DNA from: CBDEGK01 sp965237855
Lineage (GTDB): Bacteria; Pseudomonadota; Gammaproteobacteria; Pseudomonadales; Halieaceae
Reading direction: 5' to 3'
NCBI GenBank assembly: GCA_965237855.1
Contig: CBDEGK010000008.1
Span: 1,178,001-1,242,000, forward strand
DNA length: 64,000 nucleotides
The position numbers were made by a program, and so were the translations under genes. Shown piece after piece: positions 44,333 through 53,662 of the stretch. How positions within the stretch are numbered: the first letter of the stretch is position 1; every line of letters begins with the position of its first letter. A model generated the notes under the pieces. It was not told the origin of the DNA. It worked only from the letters and a program-made list of their open reading frames with translations, and searched no databases.

Positions 44333-44683
44333 ACAGGAGAAAGGGAATGAGAGCCAGGTGTTGCATCATGTAAAGTCCCTTGAAGAGTCCCCAGGCAAGT
44401 ATTCAGCCGGGTAAATGTTTAGTCGTTAGTTCTACTGCCCCAAGCATAGCTCTCCGAAACGATAAGCGCTATCAAATAACTACCTGGGCGGCCACGTTGG
44501 CGAAATTCTCGCCGTCCAGGCTGAGCCCGTGAAAGCATCCTGAAAGCTTGATTTGCTAACCTCATACCCTGACTGGAAGGCCACCTCTTCTCATTACTTG
44601 CAAGCTGGGTTTGCCAAAATCGAGCTGCAGTGAATACGGGCGCGTGGCTTTTGAGCCCACACAGGAAGCCCCGGGGAAAGTCC
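44333..44683. other. Divergent intergenic region, cus operon and isocitrate dehydrogenase
   Basis: About 350 bases separating divergent genes. The plus strand carries an open frame back to 44630 but ATG 44684 is the better start. I see no clear promoter hexamers or metal-regulator palindrome. Confidence 0.4.
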
Positions 44684-46423
44684 ATGACCGATCGAATTAA
44701 AGTTGCGAAACCGTTAGTCATCCTGCATGGCGATGAAATGGCCCAGGTCGCGTTCGATCGCATCCTGGATCTATTCGTGACCCGGCGGCTCGATATGCAG
44801 CTGATAGAGATTGACCTGTCAGCCGAAAACCGACTTGTCACCAATGGCGAAGCGGTGCTACAGGCCATAGAGGCCCTCAAAGTTCACGGCGTGGGAGTCA
44901 AGAATGCCGGCATGACTGTCAACCGGCAGCAACTGGATCAGTTGCTCGACAAACATCCGGATAGAGGCGAAGCCCAACTCGATAAACTGGCGACCAAATC
45001 CCCCAATGGTGCCATTCGAAAGGGGATTGGCGGCAACATAACCCGCGAGGACATTCAATTTCAAAACCTGAAAGTACAGCAGCCTGAATGGATAGATCGC
45101 GATATCGAGGTAATGACCATGGACGGTGGCGGCATAAAACACAGCCACAATGAACTGTCCAGAGCGACTGGCGTGTTAAGGCTGATGTTCGTCGGTAGCA
45201 GCGGGAATCCGGTGGAACTTCACCGCAGGGTAATCAGAAAAGGGGATCCCTGGCTGCTTGCGAGCAACGATATTGACGAAATAGAGGCCTGGGCGCATCG
45301 TTTTTTCCAGCGCGCCATCACTGAACGCAGGGACGTATACCTGGGCCTGAAAGACACAGTCATCCCCGGCTATGATGGCGTGATGCGCAGGGTGATAGAA
45401 GGTATTCTCGATCACGGATATAGAGGCCAACTCGAGCAACTTGGTTTGCACTATCACTACGAATTGATCGATGCCCAGGCCGCGCGTATTGTCGCCAACC
45501 CGCCTCAACGTGCCTTATGGGGGGTACCTGACAACACCACGGGGCGCAAGCTGTACAAGTTGGTCGGCGAGCTGAAGAAACACGGTATCCCAGGCCGTAA
45601 ATCTCATGTGTCCATCTCCCGTATGAGCGCAGGGGGAGGGGATCAATACGGTAGCTTTAACATGCCGGCGGAGGAGCATGGCATTCTCAAGGTCATCGTT
45701 GACGGTGTGGAGTTACATGCGCGAAGTGTGAAGGAGGGCGACCCCATACTTTTGATGTCCAATGACAGGGAGTCCATCACGGACTGGGTTACACAGGTTT
45801 TTCGCGACGCTTCTGAAAAGAACAAAGAGGTGTATTTTGGCCTGAAGCGCGAATACATGGAGTATGACGAGGTGTTCAGCACTGCCATCACCGATGTGCG
45901 TTACAAGCTGGCCAAACGGGGTACGCAGCCGCCGTCCTTTATGATTATGCGGCCTTCAAGCCAGCTCAAGAAAATGATTACCGACCCGCCTCGTAGTGCG
46001 CTCTACCCTGCGCAAAACCTGGATGGGGATATCTTTTCGGATATATCCGCCGCTCTCGGTGGCAGTCTGGCAACTGCCAGTTCGATTATCGAGAGCAAGG
46101 ACGGCACCATGCTGTATGAGGCGCCTCACGGCACAGCCCATGACCTGTATCTCAAATACCTGGAGACGGAAGGGGTGGTGTGTCATTTCAATCCATCCGC
46201 GCTGATCTACGCCCTGGCCAATGCACTGGAAACCGTGGCCGGCAGAGAGGGTAACCAAGCGCTCGCAGACTATGCGGCGAATTTGAAAGCTGCCCTGATT
46301 GATACAGTGGCCCAGGGCACTATTACCAGCGACCTGCAAGGTAAAAGCACAGAGCCCTCGAAGGAAACTCTCGTCGATATGACGGGTTTCCTGGAGGCGG
46401 TGGAAGCCAATACCAAGCGTTAG
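44684..46423 (+). CDS. Isocitrate dehydrogenase-like enzyme with tandem internal duplication
   Basis: A 579-residue member of the isocitrate/isopropylmalate dehydrogenase superfamily. The start PLVILHGDEMAQVAFDRIL and GVKNAGMT follow the eukaryote-type IDH pattern. Residues about 140-280 and 306-441 are repeats: VELHRRVIRKGDPWLLASND against VELHARSVKEGDPILLMSND, DVYLGLKDTVIPGYDG against EVYFGLKREYMEYDE, and ANPPQRALW against TDPPRSALY, offset 162-165. The first copy keeps LKDTVIPGYDG and ELIDAQAARIV. Only the second is followed by NLDGDIFSDISAALGG and EAPHGTAHDLYLKY. The active site may thus be built from two half-modules. It may belong to the newer dimeric type III IDH group. ATG 44684 has GGGGAAAG upstream. 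Confidence 0.8.
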   Translation: MTDRIKVAKPLVILHGDEMAQVAFDRILDLFVTRRLDMQLIEIDLSAENRLVTNGEAVLQAIEALKVHGVGVKNAGMTVNRQQLDQLLDKHPDRGEAQLDKLATKSPNGAIRKGIGGNITREDIQFQNLKVQQPEWIDRDIEVMTMDGGGIKHSHNELSRATGVLRLMFVGSSGNPVELHRRVIRKGDPWLLASNDIDEIEAWAHRFFQRAITERRDVYLGLKDTVIPGYDGVMRRVIEGILDHGYRGQLEQLGLHYHYELIDAQAARIVANPPQRALWGVPDNTTGRKLYKLVGELKKHGIPGRKSHVSISRMSAGGGDQYGSFNMPAEEHGILKVIVDGVELHARSVKEGDPILLMSNDRESITDWVTQVFRDASEKNKEVYFGLKREYMEYDEVFSTAITDVRYKLAKRGTQPPSFMIMRPSSQLKKMITDPPRSALYPAQNLDGDIFSDISAALGGSLATASSIIESKDGTMLYEAPHGTAHDLYLKYLETEGVVCHFNPSALIYALANALETVAGREGNQALADYAANLKAALIDTVAQGTITSDLQGKSTEPSKETLVDMTGFLEAVEANTKR

Positions 46424-46450
46424 AACACACGACTCGACGAGGACAGTCCA

Positions 46451-46666
46451 ATGATTCAACTGCTGGCCCGTAAATCAAAAACCGGGGACGTCTCGATACA
46501 ACTTGCCCGGCAGCTATTGGAACGGAACGAGTGGGGTCTTGCCCTCAAAGCGCTGGAGGAAGCCTTCAGGAAAGGAGGACTCTCTGACCCATACCAGGCC
46601 AGGCGGCTGCTTCAAGATGTCAGCCAGAGGCTGGGCCTGGATAAGCACAGCGAGCGGATCACTTGA
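46451..46666 (+). CDS. Small helical protein downstream of the IDH gene
   Basis: A 71-residue reading: MIQLLARKSKTGDVSIQLAR then LLERNEWGLALKALEEAFRK. It is predicted to be mainly helical, with a TPR-like pair (WGLALKALEEA). ATG 46451 is preceded by GAGGACAG. It lies 27 bases after the IDH stop, so co-transcription is likely. The family is unknown to me. Confidence 0.6.
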   Translation: MIQLLARKSKTGDVSIQLARQLLERNEWGLALKALEEAFRKGGLSDPYQARRLLQDVSQRLGLDKHSERIT

Positions 46667-46685
46667 ATAGAGGCTGGCGCATACT

Positions 46686-47192
46686 CTATTGCACCCGCCT
46701 TACTTTTACAGTTTTCCCGAGATACTCCGCCCGCAAGCCATGGCTTCCGAATACGCCTTTTGAAATGCTGACTTGTAAGGGCAGTTCATCTGGCGTCGGC
46801 AGGTACCTGGGCTCTATTTGCTGCCAGGTTTGTCCATTGTCGAATTCGAAGTTCCAGCGCTTTTTGTGGTCTTTATAGGTCGCAAGTAACTGATAATTTA
46901 CGGCTGTATGAGGTTCCGATTCACGTGATTTTGGCAAGTACTTCTCACCAAACGAATCTTCTCCAGACTCCGGAATGGTTGACTTCGCTGTCGTAGGCTC
47001 GAGGACAACCTGAGGCTCTTCAGACACATCGCCAGCCGGATTTGTGAGTGATCGGGTGAATTTGTCAAAACAGTCCAGGCGTTGAGCATCACTCTCAAAC
47101 TGTGAACATGCTGATAAGCCTGCTACTAATGAATTACCACCGGCCAAGGAATCCGGCGGGCCGGAAAGAAAAAAGACCACCATGAACATCAT
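46686..47192 (-). CDS. Exported protein with C-x-n-RLDCFD motif, unknown function
   Basis: About 168 residues from ATG 47192 (MMFMVVFFLSGPPDSLAGG, a probable signal peptide); an upstream frame reaches 47276. The mature part has LSACSQFESDAQRLDCFDKF, a motif common in small periplasmic proteins of Gram-negatives, and WNFEFDNGQTWQQIEPRYLP near the end. The C-terminus is a beta-rich module with GLRAEYLGKTVKVRRV. Similar proteins are conserved but uncharacterised. It follows the TonB receptor on the same strand by 113 bases. Confidence 0.7.
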   Translation of the reverse strand: MMFMVVFFLSGPPDSLAGGNSLVAGLSACSQFESDAQRLDCFDKFTRSLTNPAGDVSEEPQVVLEPTTAKSTIPESGEDSFGEKYLPKSRESEPHTAVNYQLLATYKDHKKRWNFEFDNGQTWQQIEPRYLPTPDELPLQVSISKGVFGSHGLRAEYLGKTVKVRRVQ

Positions 47193-47304
47193 GGTGGTCA
47201 AAGGCTCACGCCCAGGAGAAAGTTCACAGGGCCTGGTGCTGATTGAAAAAACCTTTGCGCGAATCAACCCAATCATCGCTAGCAGCTCCAGGCCTGTAGT
47301 TTGC

Positions 47305-50130
47305 TTAAAACGTGTGCTTCAATCTCAAGTACGCAATGCGCCCACGAGGATCATGAACCTGCTGGTCGAAACCGATGCGACCGTTGATGGAAGCTCTATC
47401 AATGGCGGGGGGTTCTTCATCGGTAACATTGTTCACACCAATGGTCACACTGGTTGTGCCCGAACCCAGCACCTCATCGAAGGTATACCCATATTGTAGA
47501 TCAAGCGTAGTATTGTCATCGATAGCGTCGTTGGTGACGCCCGGTCCCCTGTCGTCATATTCAGTAATGTAGCGGACGTACATTCCCGCAACATGCCTGT
47601 CATTGGTCCAGGTGGCGCCGACATTCACGCGTAAATCCGGCACAGATCCGAGCAGGTCAATAAAGCTGTTTCTGTTGCCGGCGCCGTCAAACTCAGGGCT
47701 GCCATCGCCAGCATCGATGTCAAAGGAGTTGATGTAGGTCGCCTTTGCGTCCAGCAGTAGCAGGCCGCCCATCACTCCGTCGAAAGCATAGGCCGCAGCA
47801 ATATCCACGCCGTCCGTATCCACACCGCCGAGGTTGATGAAACTGGTTGTTACATCGCTCAACTCGCCTACACCGTTCCTTACAACGCGTTCATCTGGCA
47901 CATAGACACCATTCACACACTCGCCGGCGACAATTGATCCAAAGGGTTCACCTGGGCCAATCAGGTCTTCGAATTCATAGGAGAAGTAATCAATGGAGCC
48001 GGTGAACCTTTCACCCCTGAATATGGCACCTAAGTTCCAATTGGTAGCTTCCTGAGGTTCCAGACCTCCGCCGGTGGTGATCTGCGCGGAATTGAAGGAA
48101 TCAGTTACGTCAGAATCACAACTCGATCCCGGCCCCGCATCAAATACCTCGGTCAAGATGGGGTCGGGTAATGCTCCAGCTCCCACAGAGCCGGTAATGT
48201 TCTTGATGGATGGTGCCTGGAACGATGTACCAATGGATCCTCTCAAGGTGACAGTGTCGGTAGCCTCCCACTTGATACCCAGCTTCGGATCAGTACTGTC
48301 ACCGCCCTGGTTGGTGCCATAGTCCTCGTAACGTACTGCGGCTTGTATTTCAAGCGAATCAGTGACGGGAAAGATGGCTTCACCGAAGATCGCGTAGACA
48401 TCCTGGTCGGCTTTGACAGTGGAAAAAACAGGGTCAGTCCGACCATCAATTTGAAATTCAGACAAGCTGTCGGCAATATCACTGAACTCGGTATCACGGT
48501 ATTGGGCGCCAACCCCAACGACTACCATATTCCCATTAATCTCGAACAGGTCGCCACTCAAGATGGTTTCAAAGACCTGTTGGATGGTTTCCTTTTCAAA
48601 TGTCCTGTTCACCGCAAACATCGCTAAATCACTGTCACCCCCGTAAACGGTGTTGCCGGCAACGCTGGCCCCGTCTTTTACCGAAACAGCATCCGGTGTG
48701 GCCCAGCCGCTGGTGAAGGGGTTCCATCGACCTGATGCTATGGCATCACGATAGGCTGGCGTGTAGTAGCTTCTAGCCTGGGTATCATTCAATAGAGACC
48801 GAGAATACACATAGGAGGCATTCAGACTCCATGCGCTCGAGAGATCCGCGTCAAAACCAAACATAAGGCGGGTATTGTCAAACTGTCGTTTGATGTCCTC
48901 GCCCAGATCACCGTCGTAGGTGGTTAATGGGCGTTGGCGGACGACCACGTCGACAGCCTGGGAGGGGTCAGCGGCAACCGCGTCAGGATCCCAGGTCAGA
49001 TCTTCGCCATCTAATACGAAGTAGTTGAATGGGTGGTCGGCGGGTACATAGTGGCCATCGTCATCCAGCCGCAAGTCCATGACCGCCCCACCAATGGTGT
49101 CCAGGATTTCATTGCTGGAAAAACTCATCTCTGCGAAGATTGACACATTGTCGGTCAGTTCGTAGTCAAACTGACTAAACAACTGCCACCGCGTCTCTTC
49201 AGCGATCAGTGTTCTCTGGTCAATGAACTGATAGCGACAGTTGGTGCCATCAATAAATGTATTGATTCGACCACCCGCGGGATTTTGTGAGCCACAGCCT
49301 GGCGCGGGAACCGTATTGCCCTGGCGTTCGTAGAAGCCGTCACCATCGGGATCAATACCGTGCTGAAAGCGCCCGGCACCCGTTGAAGAGTCATACAAAT
49401 TTTCATCCGCATCGAAAGAGAAGGCATCGGCGCGATCAACAAGCCAATCAAAATCTCCACGATGTGCTCTGTCTTGCTGGCTGTAATTGAAGAAGGTGGT
49501 AAAATGCCCTCGATCAAAAGCTGCACCGAAAGCGGCGTTGAATCCCGCGGCGGGGTTGTTGTCATTGTCACGGTACTCTGCACCGATTTCAAAGCCTTCG
49601 AAACCCGTACGGGTTCTGACATTAACCACACCACCCACTGCTTCAGATCCGTAGGTGGCCGATGCGCCATCCAACAATACTTCAACGCTTTCAATCATGT
49701 TGGGTGGAAACTGGTTGATGTCTGTGAAGAAGAAGCCCTGTGCAGTGGTAACTGCGGCCTGACCGGCGCGACGGCCGTTTATCAAGGTAAGTGTGCCGCC
49801 AACGCCAAGTCCGCGCAGGCTGAATTGTGAAGTACCTTGCCGGTCTTGCTGGCTGTTGTTCAACTCTGAACCCGCGTTGGCCGGTAGCACCCGCAGCAGG
49901 TCTTGCATCTGGCCTATGCCTGCCCCGTCGATCATCTCGCTATCAATGGTTTGGATAGGAGAGGGTGTTTCAAAATCTCTTTTGCGGCGAATGTTGGAAC
50001 CCGTGACAACGATTTCTTCCAGGACGGGACCCTGCGCATAGACAGTTACAGGCGCGGTGCCCGATGCAATCAGAACTGCTAGTGCAATTTTGCTCTTGAT
50101 AAACTGCGGCTGTTTCGAATGGCTGTTCAT
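47305..50130 (-). CDS. TonB-dependent receptor
   Basis: A 941-residue outer-membrane receptor from ATG 50130, which has GGGGAT upstream. The signal peptide (IALAVLIASGTAPVTVYA) leads to VLEEIVVTGSNIRRKRDFETPSP, quoted here as EEIVVTGSNIRRKRD, the TonB box and plug start. QFSLRGLGVGGTLTLINGRR and VEVLLDGASATYGSEAVGGV are plug signatures. The barrel ends DPRGRIAYLRLKHTF with the terminal Phe. This subfamily is common in marine gammaproteobacteria, where it takes up oligosaccharides, peptides or aromatic compounds. Intact, unlike the receptor at 21064. Confidence 0.93.
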   Translation of the reverse strand: MNSHSKQPQFIKSKIALAVLIASGTAPVTVYAQGPVLEEIVVTGSNIRRKRDFETPSPIQTIDSEMIDGAGIGQMQDLLRVLPANAGSELNNSQQDRQGTSQFSLRGLGVGGTLTLINGRRAGQAAVTTAQGFFFTDINQFPPNMIESVEVLLDGASATYGSEAVGGVVNVRTRTGFEGFEIGAEYRDNDNNPAAGFNAAFGAAFDRGHFTTFFNYSQQDRAHRGDFDWLVDRADAFSFDADENLYDSSTGAGRFQHGIDPDGDGFYERQGNTVPAPGCGSQNPAGGRINTFIDGTNCRYQFIDQRTLIAEETRWQLFSQFDYELTDNVSIFAEMSFSSNEILDTIGGAVMDLRLDDDGHYVPADHPFNYFVLDGEDLTWDPDAVAADPSQAVDVVVRQRPLTTYDGDLGEDIKRQFDNTRLMFGFDADLSSAWSLNASYVYSRSLLNDTQARSYYTPAYRDAIASGRWNPFTSGWATPDAVSVKDGASVAGNTVYGGDSDLAMFAVNRTFEKETIQQVFETILSGDLFEINGNMVVVGVGAQYRDTEFSDIADSLSEFQIDGRTDPVFSTVKADQDVYAIFGEAIFPVTDSLEIQAAVRYEDYGTNQGGDSTDPKLGIKWEATDTVTLRGSIGTSFQAPSIKNITGSVGAGALPDPILTEVFDAGPGSSCDSDVTDSFNSAQITTGGGLEPQEATNWNLGAIFRGERFTGSIDYFSYEFEDLIGPGEPFGSIVAGECVNGVYVPDERVVRNGVGELSDVTTSFINLGGVDTDGVDIAAAYAFDGVMGGLLLLDAKATYINSFDIDAGDGSPEFDGAGNRNSFIDLLGSVPDLRVNVGATWTNDRHVAGMYVRYITEYDDRGPGVTNDAIDDNTTLDLQYGYTFDEVLGSGTTSVTIGVNNVTDEEPPAIDRASINGRIGFDQQVHDPRGRIAYLRLKHTF

Positions 50131-50303
50131 AATTATCATATCCCCATCTGTTTGTATTTTGTTACCCATACCAGAGTAATGCGGCAGCACTTCTCGCTAG
50201 GTTGGCGAATAGTAGGCCTGGCAAGCTTTCAGTTACCTTTCACTCAGGGGATATTTTTCTTCGCCAAACAGGGAGGAGGAAGAAGGGGAGGGGGAGGGAA
50301 GCC

Positions 50304-51389
50304 TTACAGTCGTACTTTGTAGCGATCGTAGATCCAGGATTTAAGCCAGAGCGCGGTGGCTTCAGGCAAGCTTGTACGCCTTTGGAAGAGCAGATCTGCA
50401 TCCCTGCCGCCAATAATGCTGCGCTCTCCAACCACGCCAACAACAGCGGCGTTGAACTCGGGGTCCTGCTGCAGGCGGGTGATAGCCTCTTCATAGGATC
50501 GCATAATTTCGTTGGGCGTATTCCTGGGAGCGACCACCAACTTCAGTGACCCAAGTCCGGCTTTGTAGAGGGAAAACCACGCTTCCCAGGCCTCCCCGCT
50601 GGGTGGTCGGCCGTGAACATGTTCATAGACTTCCGCGAGATTGGGCAACTGAGGGAAAAGCGGGTCGCGGACATATTCCATATCATCATCAAAAGCTCCC
50701 AGGCTGAACAAGGGTATCGCCTGGCCCTTTAATTCCTGCGGTTTTACGAAGGTCATGTAGGCTGCAGTGGTTTGAAAATCAATATTCGCATCCCCGCGTT
50801 CATAGATTTTGCGTGCTGGACCCCGTCCCCTGGAACCAAAAATCGAGCTGACATCCACATCCAGTAGATCGAATGCCAGCAATACAAAGATATCGTCCGA
50901 GGTTGGCCCCATGCTCGCTAACACGAGATGCTTGTCCGGCTTCTCCAGTAACTCCTGCATGTTGCGTACACCCATTTTGGGCGAGGTGTATACGACCATA
51001 CCGGCACGATATGCCAGGAGAGCGCGCCACTGGCGAAAATCGTAGTGAACCCGAGGGTCATCCAACAAATAGGAGAGTTAATTGGAGGCGGCAGTAACCA
51101 GCGCAGAAAGTCCATCAGGCTTGGCCTGCTCAGCATACGCATTGGCCGCCCTCGAGGCGTTCCCCCCCGGCACGTTGTTGATGACAATTTCAGGTTGCCC
51201 TGGCAGGTAGCGACCCAGGTAGGGGAGTACTGTTCGAGCCCAGGTATCTGTACCGCCGCCGGGCATATAAGGAACGACGAACTCGATGGTTTTGTTACTG
51301 AAATCCACGGGCACATCTTCGGTGATCGCCGAGGCGCTACCAATGGTCAAGCACAGAGGTAGTAATATTTGGAGCGTGAGCCTGTTCAA
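50304..51389 (-). pseudogene. tctC: TctC/Bug solute-binding protein with in-frame TAA
   Basis: The signal peptide and N-lobe (QILLPLCLTIGSASA, IEFVVPYMPGGGTDTWARTV) run to TAA at 51080-51078. The same frame continues LSYLLDDPRVHYDFRQWRAL to 50304. PYMPGGGTDTWAR is the Bug-family pocket start. Read through, the protein is about 361 residues. It is divergent to the TctD/TctE pair 223 bases away and could be the sensed binding protein. As written it makes only a 104-residue piece. Confidence 0.85.
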
Positions 51390-51612
51390 GTACTCCCCTC
51401 ACTTTGGAATTTCGCATGCTGGTTTTATTGATACGACGTTCACCAGTTGCAAAAAACACTATAATCGACGCTTAAGCCAGCATACTGTGGCAGAATTATG
51501 GCGCTCGCAAGCCTAGGTATTTCCGGCTCCGTGGCTCGATGAGCACAACTATTATTCCATCTGTTTCGTGTACGATTATGTGGTTTATCCCTACTAAAAG
51601 GTTAGCTCCGCC

Positions 51613-52287
51613 ATGCGCGCCCTGGTCATAGAGGACAATAGCGATATCGCCGAGTGTATCGTTCAGTCACTCTCCGATATGGGCATCGCCAGCGATTGGT
51701 TCGCCGAGGGAAAGTACCTGCAAAGCTCCATTGCGGTAGCGGAGTTCGACATTCTGATACTTGATCTGAACCTACCCGACACAGATGGCATTACCGTGCT
51801 GAAAGAATTCCGGGCGGGCGGTGGCACCACGCCGGTATTAATCATTTCAGCTCGAATATCGGTGGCGGATCGGGTGTCCGGTTTGGATTTTGGTGCTGAC
51901 GATTACCTGGTTAAACCATTCGCGCTCGATGAATTTGAAGCGTGGGTTCGCGCGCTGCTGCGCCGTGACTCGGGTGCGCGAAACCCCTGCCTGGAATTTG
52001 GCGACCTGTCCTTTGTGCAGACCACCCGCGAGTTTCTAGTTGACGGCAAGGACCTGGATTTTTCTCCGCGCGAGCGCGCGGTGTTAGAGATACTGATCCA
52101 GAAGAAGGGCCAGCTTATCAGTAAGCAAAGTATTGCCAGCCACATATTCAGCTTTGATGATGAGGCGGATATCTCCTCGGTTGAAATTTATATCCATCGA
52201 CTGCGCAAAAAGCTCTCTGATTCAAACGTGCGCATCGTCACCCGCCGCGGTTTGGGCTACGCGTTGAATATTGATGGCGTTGACTAA
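51613..52287 (+). CDS. tctD: TctD-like response regulator (OmpR/PhoB family)
   Basis: A 224-residue regulator. The receiver domain has acidic residues VIEDNSD, phospho-acceptor Asp51 in LILDLNLPD and Lys in LVKPFA. The DNA-binding winged helix has SPRERAVLEILIQKKGQLIS and VEIYIHRLRKKLSD. It overlaps the kinase gene by 14 bases. TctD/TctE systems induce tricarboxylate transport genes in response to substrate, which fits the TTT operon downstream. Confidence 0.9.
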   Translation: MRALVIEDNSDIAECIVQSLSDMGIASDWFAEGKYLQSSIAVAEFDILILDLNLPDTDGITVLKEFRAGGGTTPVLIISARISVADRVSGLDFGADDYLVKPFALDEFEAWVRALLRRDSGARNPCLEFGDLSFVQTTREFLVDGKDLDFSPRERAVLEILIQKKGQLISKQSIASHIFSFDDEADISSVEIYIHRLRKKLSDSNVRIVTRRGLGYALNIDGVD

Positions 52288-53653
52288 TCTGCACAAGACC
52301 CTCAAGGGTCGTTTACTGGGCTGGCTGATTGTTCCGCTGCTGCTATTGTCTTTCGCGCACCTTTCAAGCCTTTACCTCAACACCCAGCGCACGTCCACCG
52401 AGTTGTTTGACCGAATTTTGGTGAATCTCGCGCTCAGTATTTCTGAGTACGCCATTTCTTCCGAAGGCGATCTGTTGACCGTTGAACTACTCGAGCTCAT
52501 TCACCAGACGACTAATGACAAACTCTATTACAAGGTATTGGGACCAAACGGAAGTTTCCTGGTCGGCTACAACGATATGCCTGAGCCAGAGGGCGGACTT
52601 GAACAAATTGACAATCATGTGGTGCTATACGATGCGGTGTACCTGAATGAACCTGTCAGGGTGATCGCAGTCTCGATGTTGTCAAAGCACCACCAGTTCA
52701 GTGGGTGGACCCAGGCTTTTGTGGCGCAAACCATAAAGGACCGAAACCAGTTTGTGCTGGATACAATGGTCGACAATGTATTTCGCATCGTTATCCTGAT
52801 AGTTATCGTGACCGGCTTATTGTTAATCGGTGTCTATCTCGGCCTAAAACCACTAAGCCACCTACAGAGTGCGTTAAAGTCCCGCGACATTCACGACCTG
52901 ACGCCGCTGGAAACAGATAAAATGCCCCTGGAGATACAGTCTTTGGCGGGCAGTATCAACGAACTCTTCACACGCCTGGCCAACCAGATCGGGCTTACCA
53001 GGCGCTTTCTGGAAAACGCCTCTCATCAATTGATAACGCCCATAGCGGCGTTGACACTGCAGAGTGATACGGCGATACGCCGGGCGAAAACTGATACCGA
53101 GAAATTGGCGATTCAAAAAATTAAAAACAATGCGGATCGGATCGCGCGCCTGGCTCACCAACTTCTCCATCTCAGCTATACCGAAGCCGCCGCTTTCGAC
53201 CAGACCAAGAAGGAACGGATTGATCTTGCTGAAATAGCAATGGCCTGCATCAATCGATTCTCAGAAGTACCGAATAATGAACCGGTAAATGCCCAATTGA
53301 AGCCAACGTTCATTGTCGGCAATGAAACCCTCATGATTGAAATATTCATCAATCTACTCGAAAACGCCCACAAATATGGGGACAACTCAAGCTCAATCGA
53401 CGTCCTTACCTACGTAGAGGGGGCCAGCTCAATCCTGGAAGTAAAAGATCGGGGTCCGGGAATCGCGCCTGAGCTGAGACAACTGGTTACCGAGCGATTT
53501 TTCAGGGCCAGCAACGATCAGGATGGCACGGGTCTCGGCCTGGCCATAGTCAAGGAAGTGGTATTGGTACACCACGGGAGAATGGAGATTCGATCTGGTA
53601 ATAATGACCGGGGAACTTGCATACGCTGTATTTTTCCCAATCCGGACGTTTGA
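52274..53653 (+). CDS. tctE: TctE-like sensor histidine kinase
   Basis: A 459-residue membrane kinase. There are two TM segments (LIVPLLLLSFAHLSSLYL, and IVILIVIVTGLLLIGVYLGL) around a periplasmic sensor. The H-box is ENASHQLITPIAALTLQ, the N-box INLLENAHKYGDN, and the G-boxes VKDRGPGIAPE and GTGLGLAIVKEV. ATG 52274 is preferred to TTG 52271. It probably senses a carboxylate, perhaps through a Bug protein. It ends nine bases from the convergent tctA gene. Confidence 0.92.
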   Translation: MALTNLHKTLKGRLLGWLIVPLLLLSFAHLSSLYLNTQRTSTELFDRILVNLALSISEYAISSEGDLLTVELLELIHQTTNDKLYYKVLGPNGSFLVGYNDMPEPEGGLEQIDNHVVLYDAVYLNEPVRVIAVSMLSKHHQFSGWTQAFVAQTIKDRNQFVLDTMVDNVFRIVILIVIVTGLLLIGVYLGLKPLSHLQSALKSRDIHDLTPLETDKMPLEIQSLAGSINELFTRLANQIGLTRRFLENASHQLITPIAALTLQSDTAIRRAKTDTEKLAIQKIKNNADRIARLAHQLLHLSYTEAAAFDQTKKERIDLAEIAMACINRFSEVPNNEPVNAQLKPTFIVGNETLMIEIFINLLENAHKYGDNSSSIDVLTYVEGASSILEVKDRGPGIAPELRQLVTERFFRASNDQDGTGLGLAIVKEVVLVHHGRMEIRSGNNDRGTCIRCIFPNPDV

Positions 53654-53662
53654 AATCCCTTT

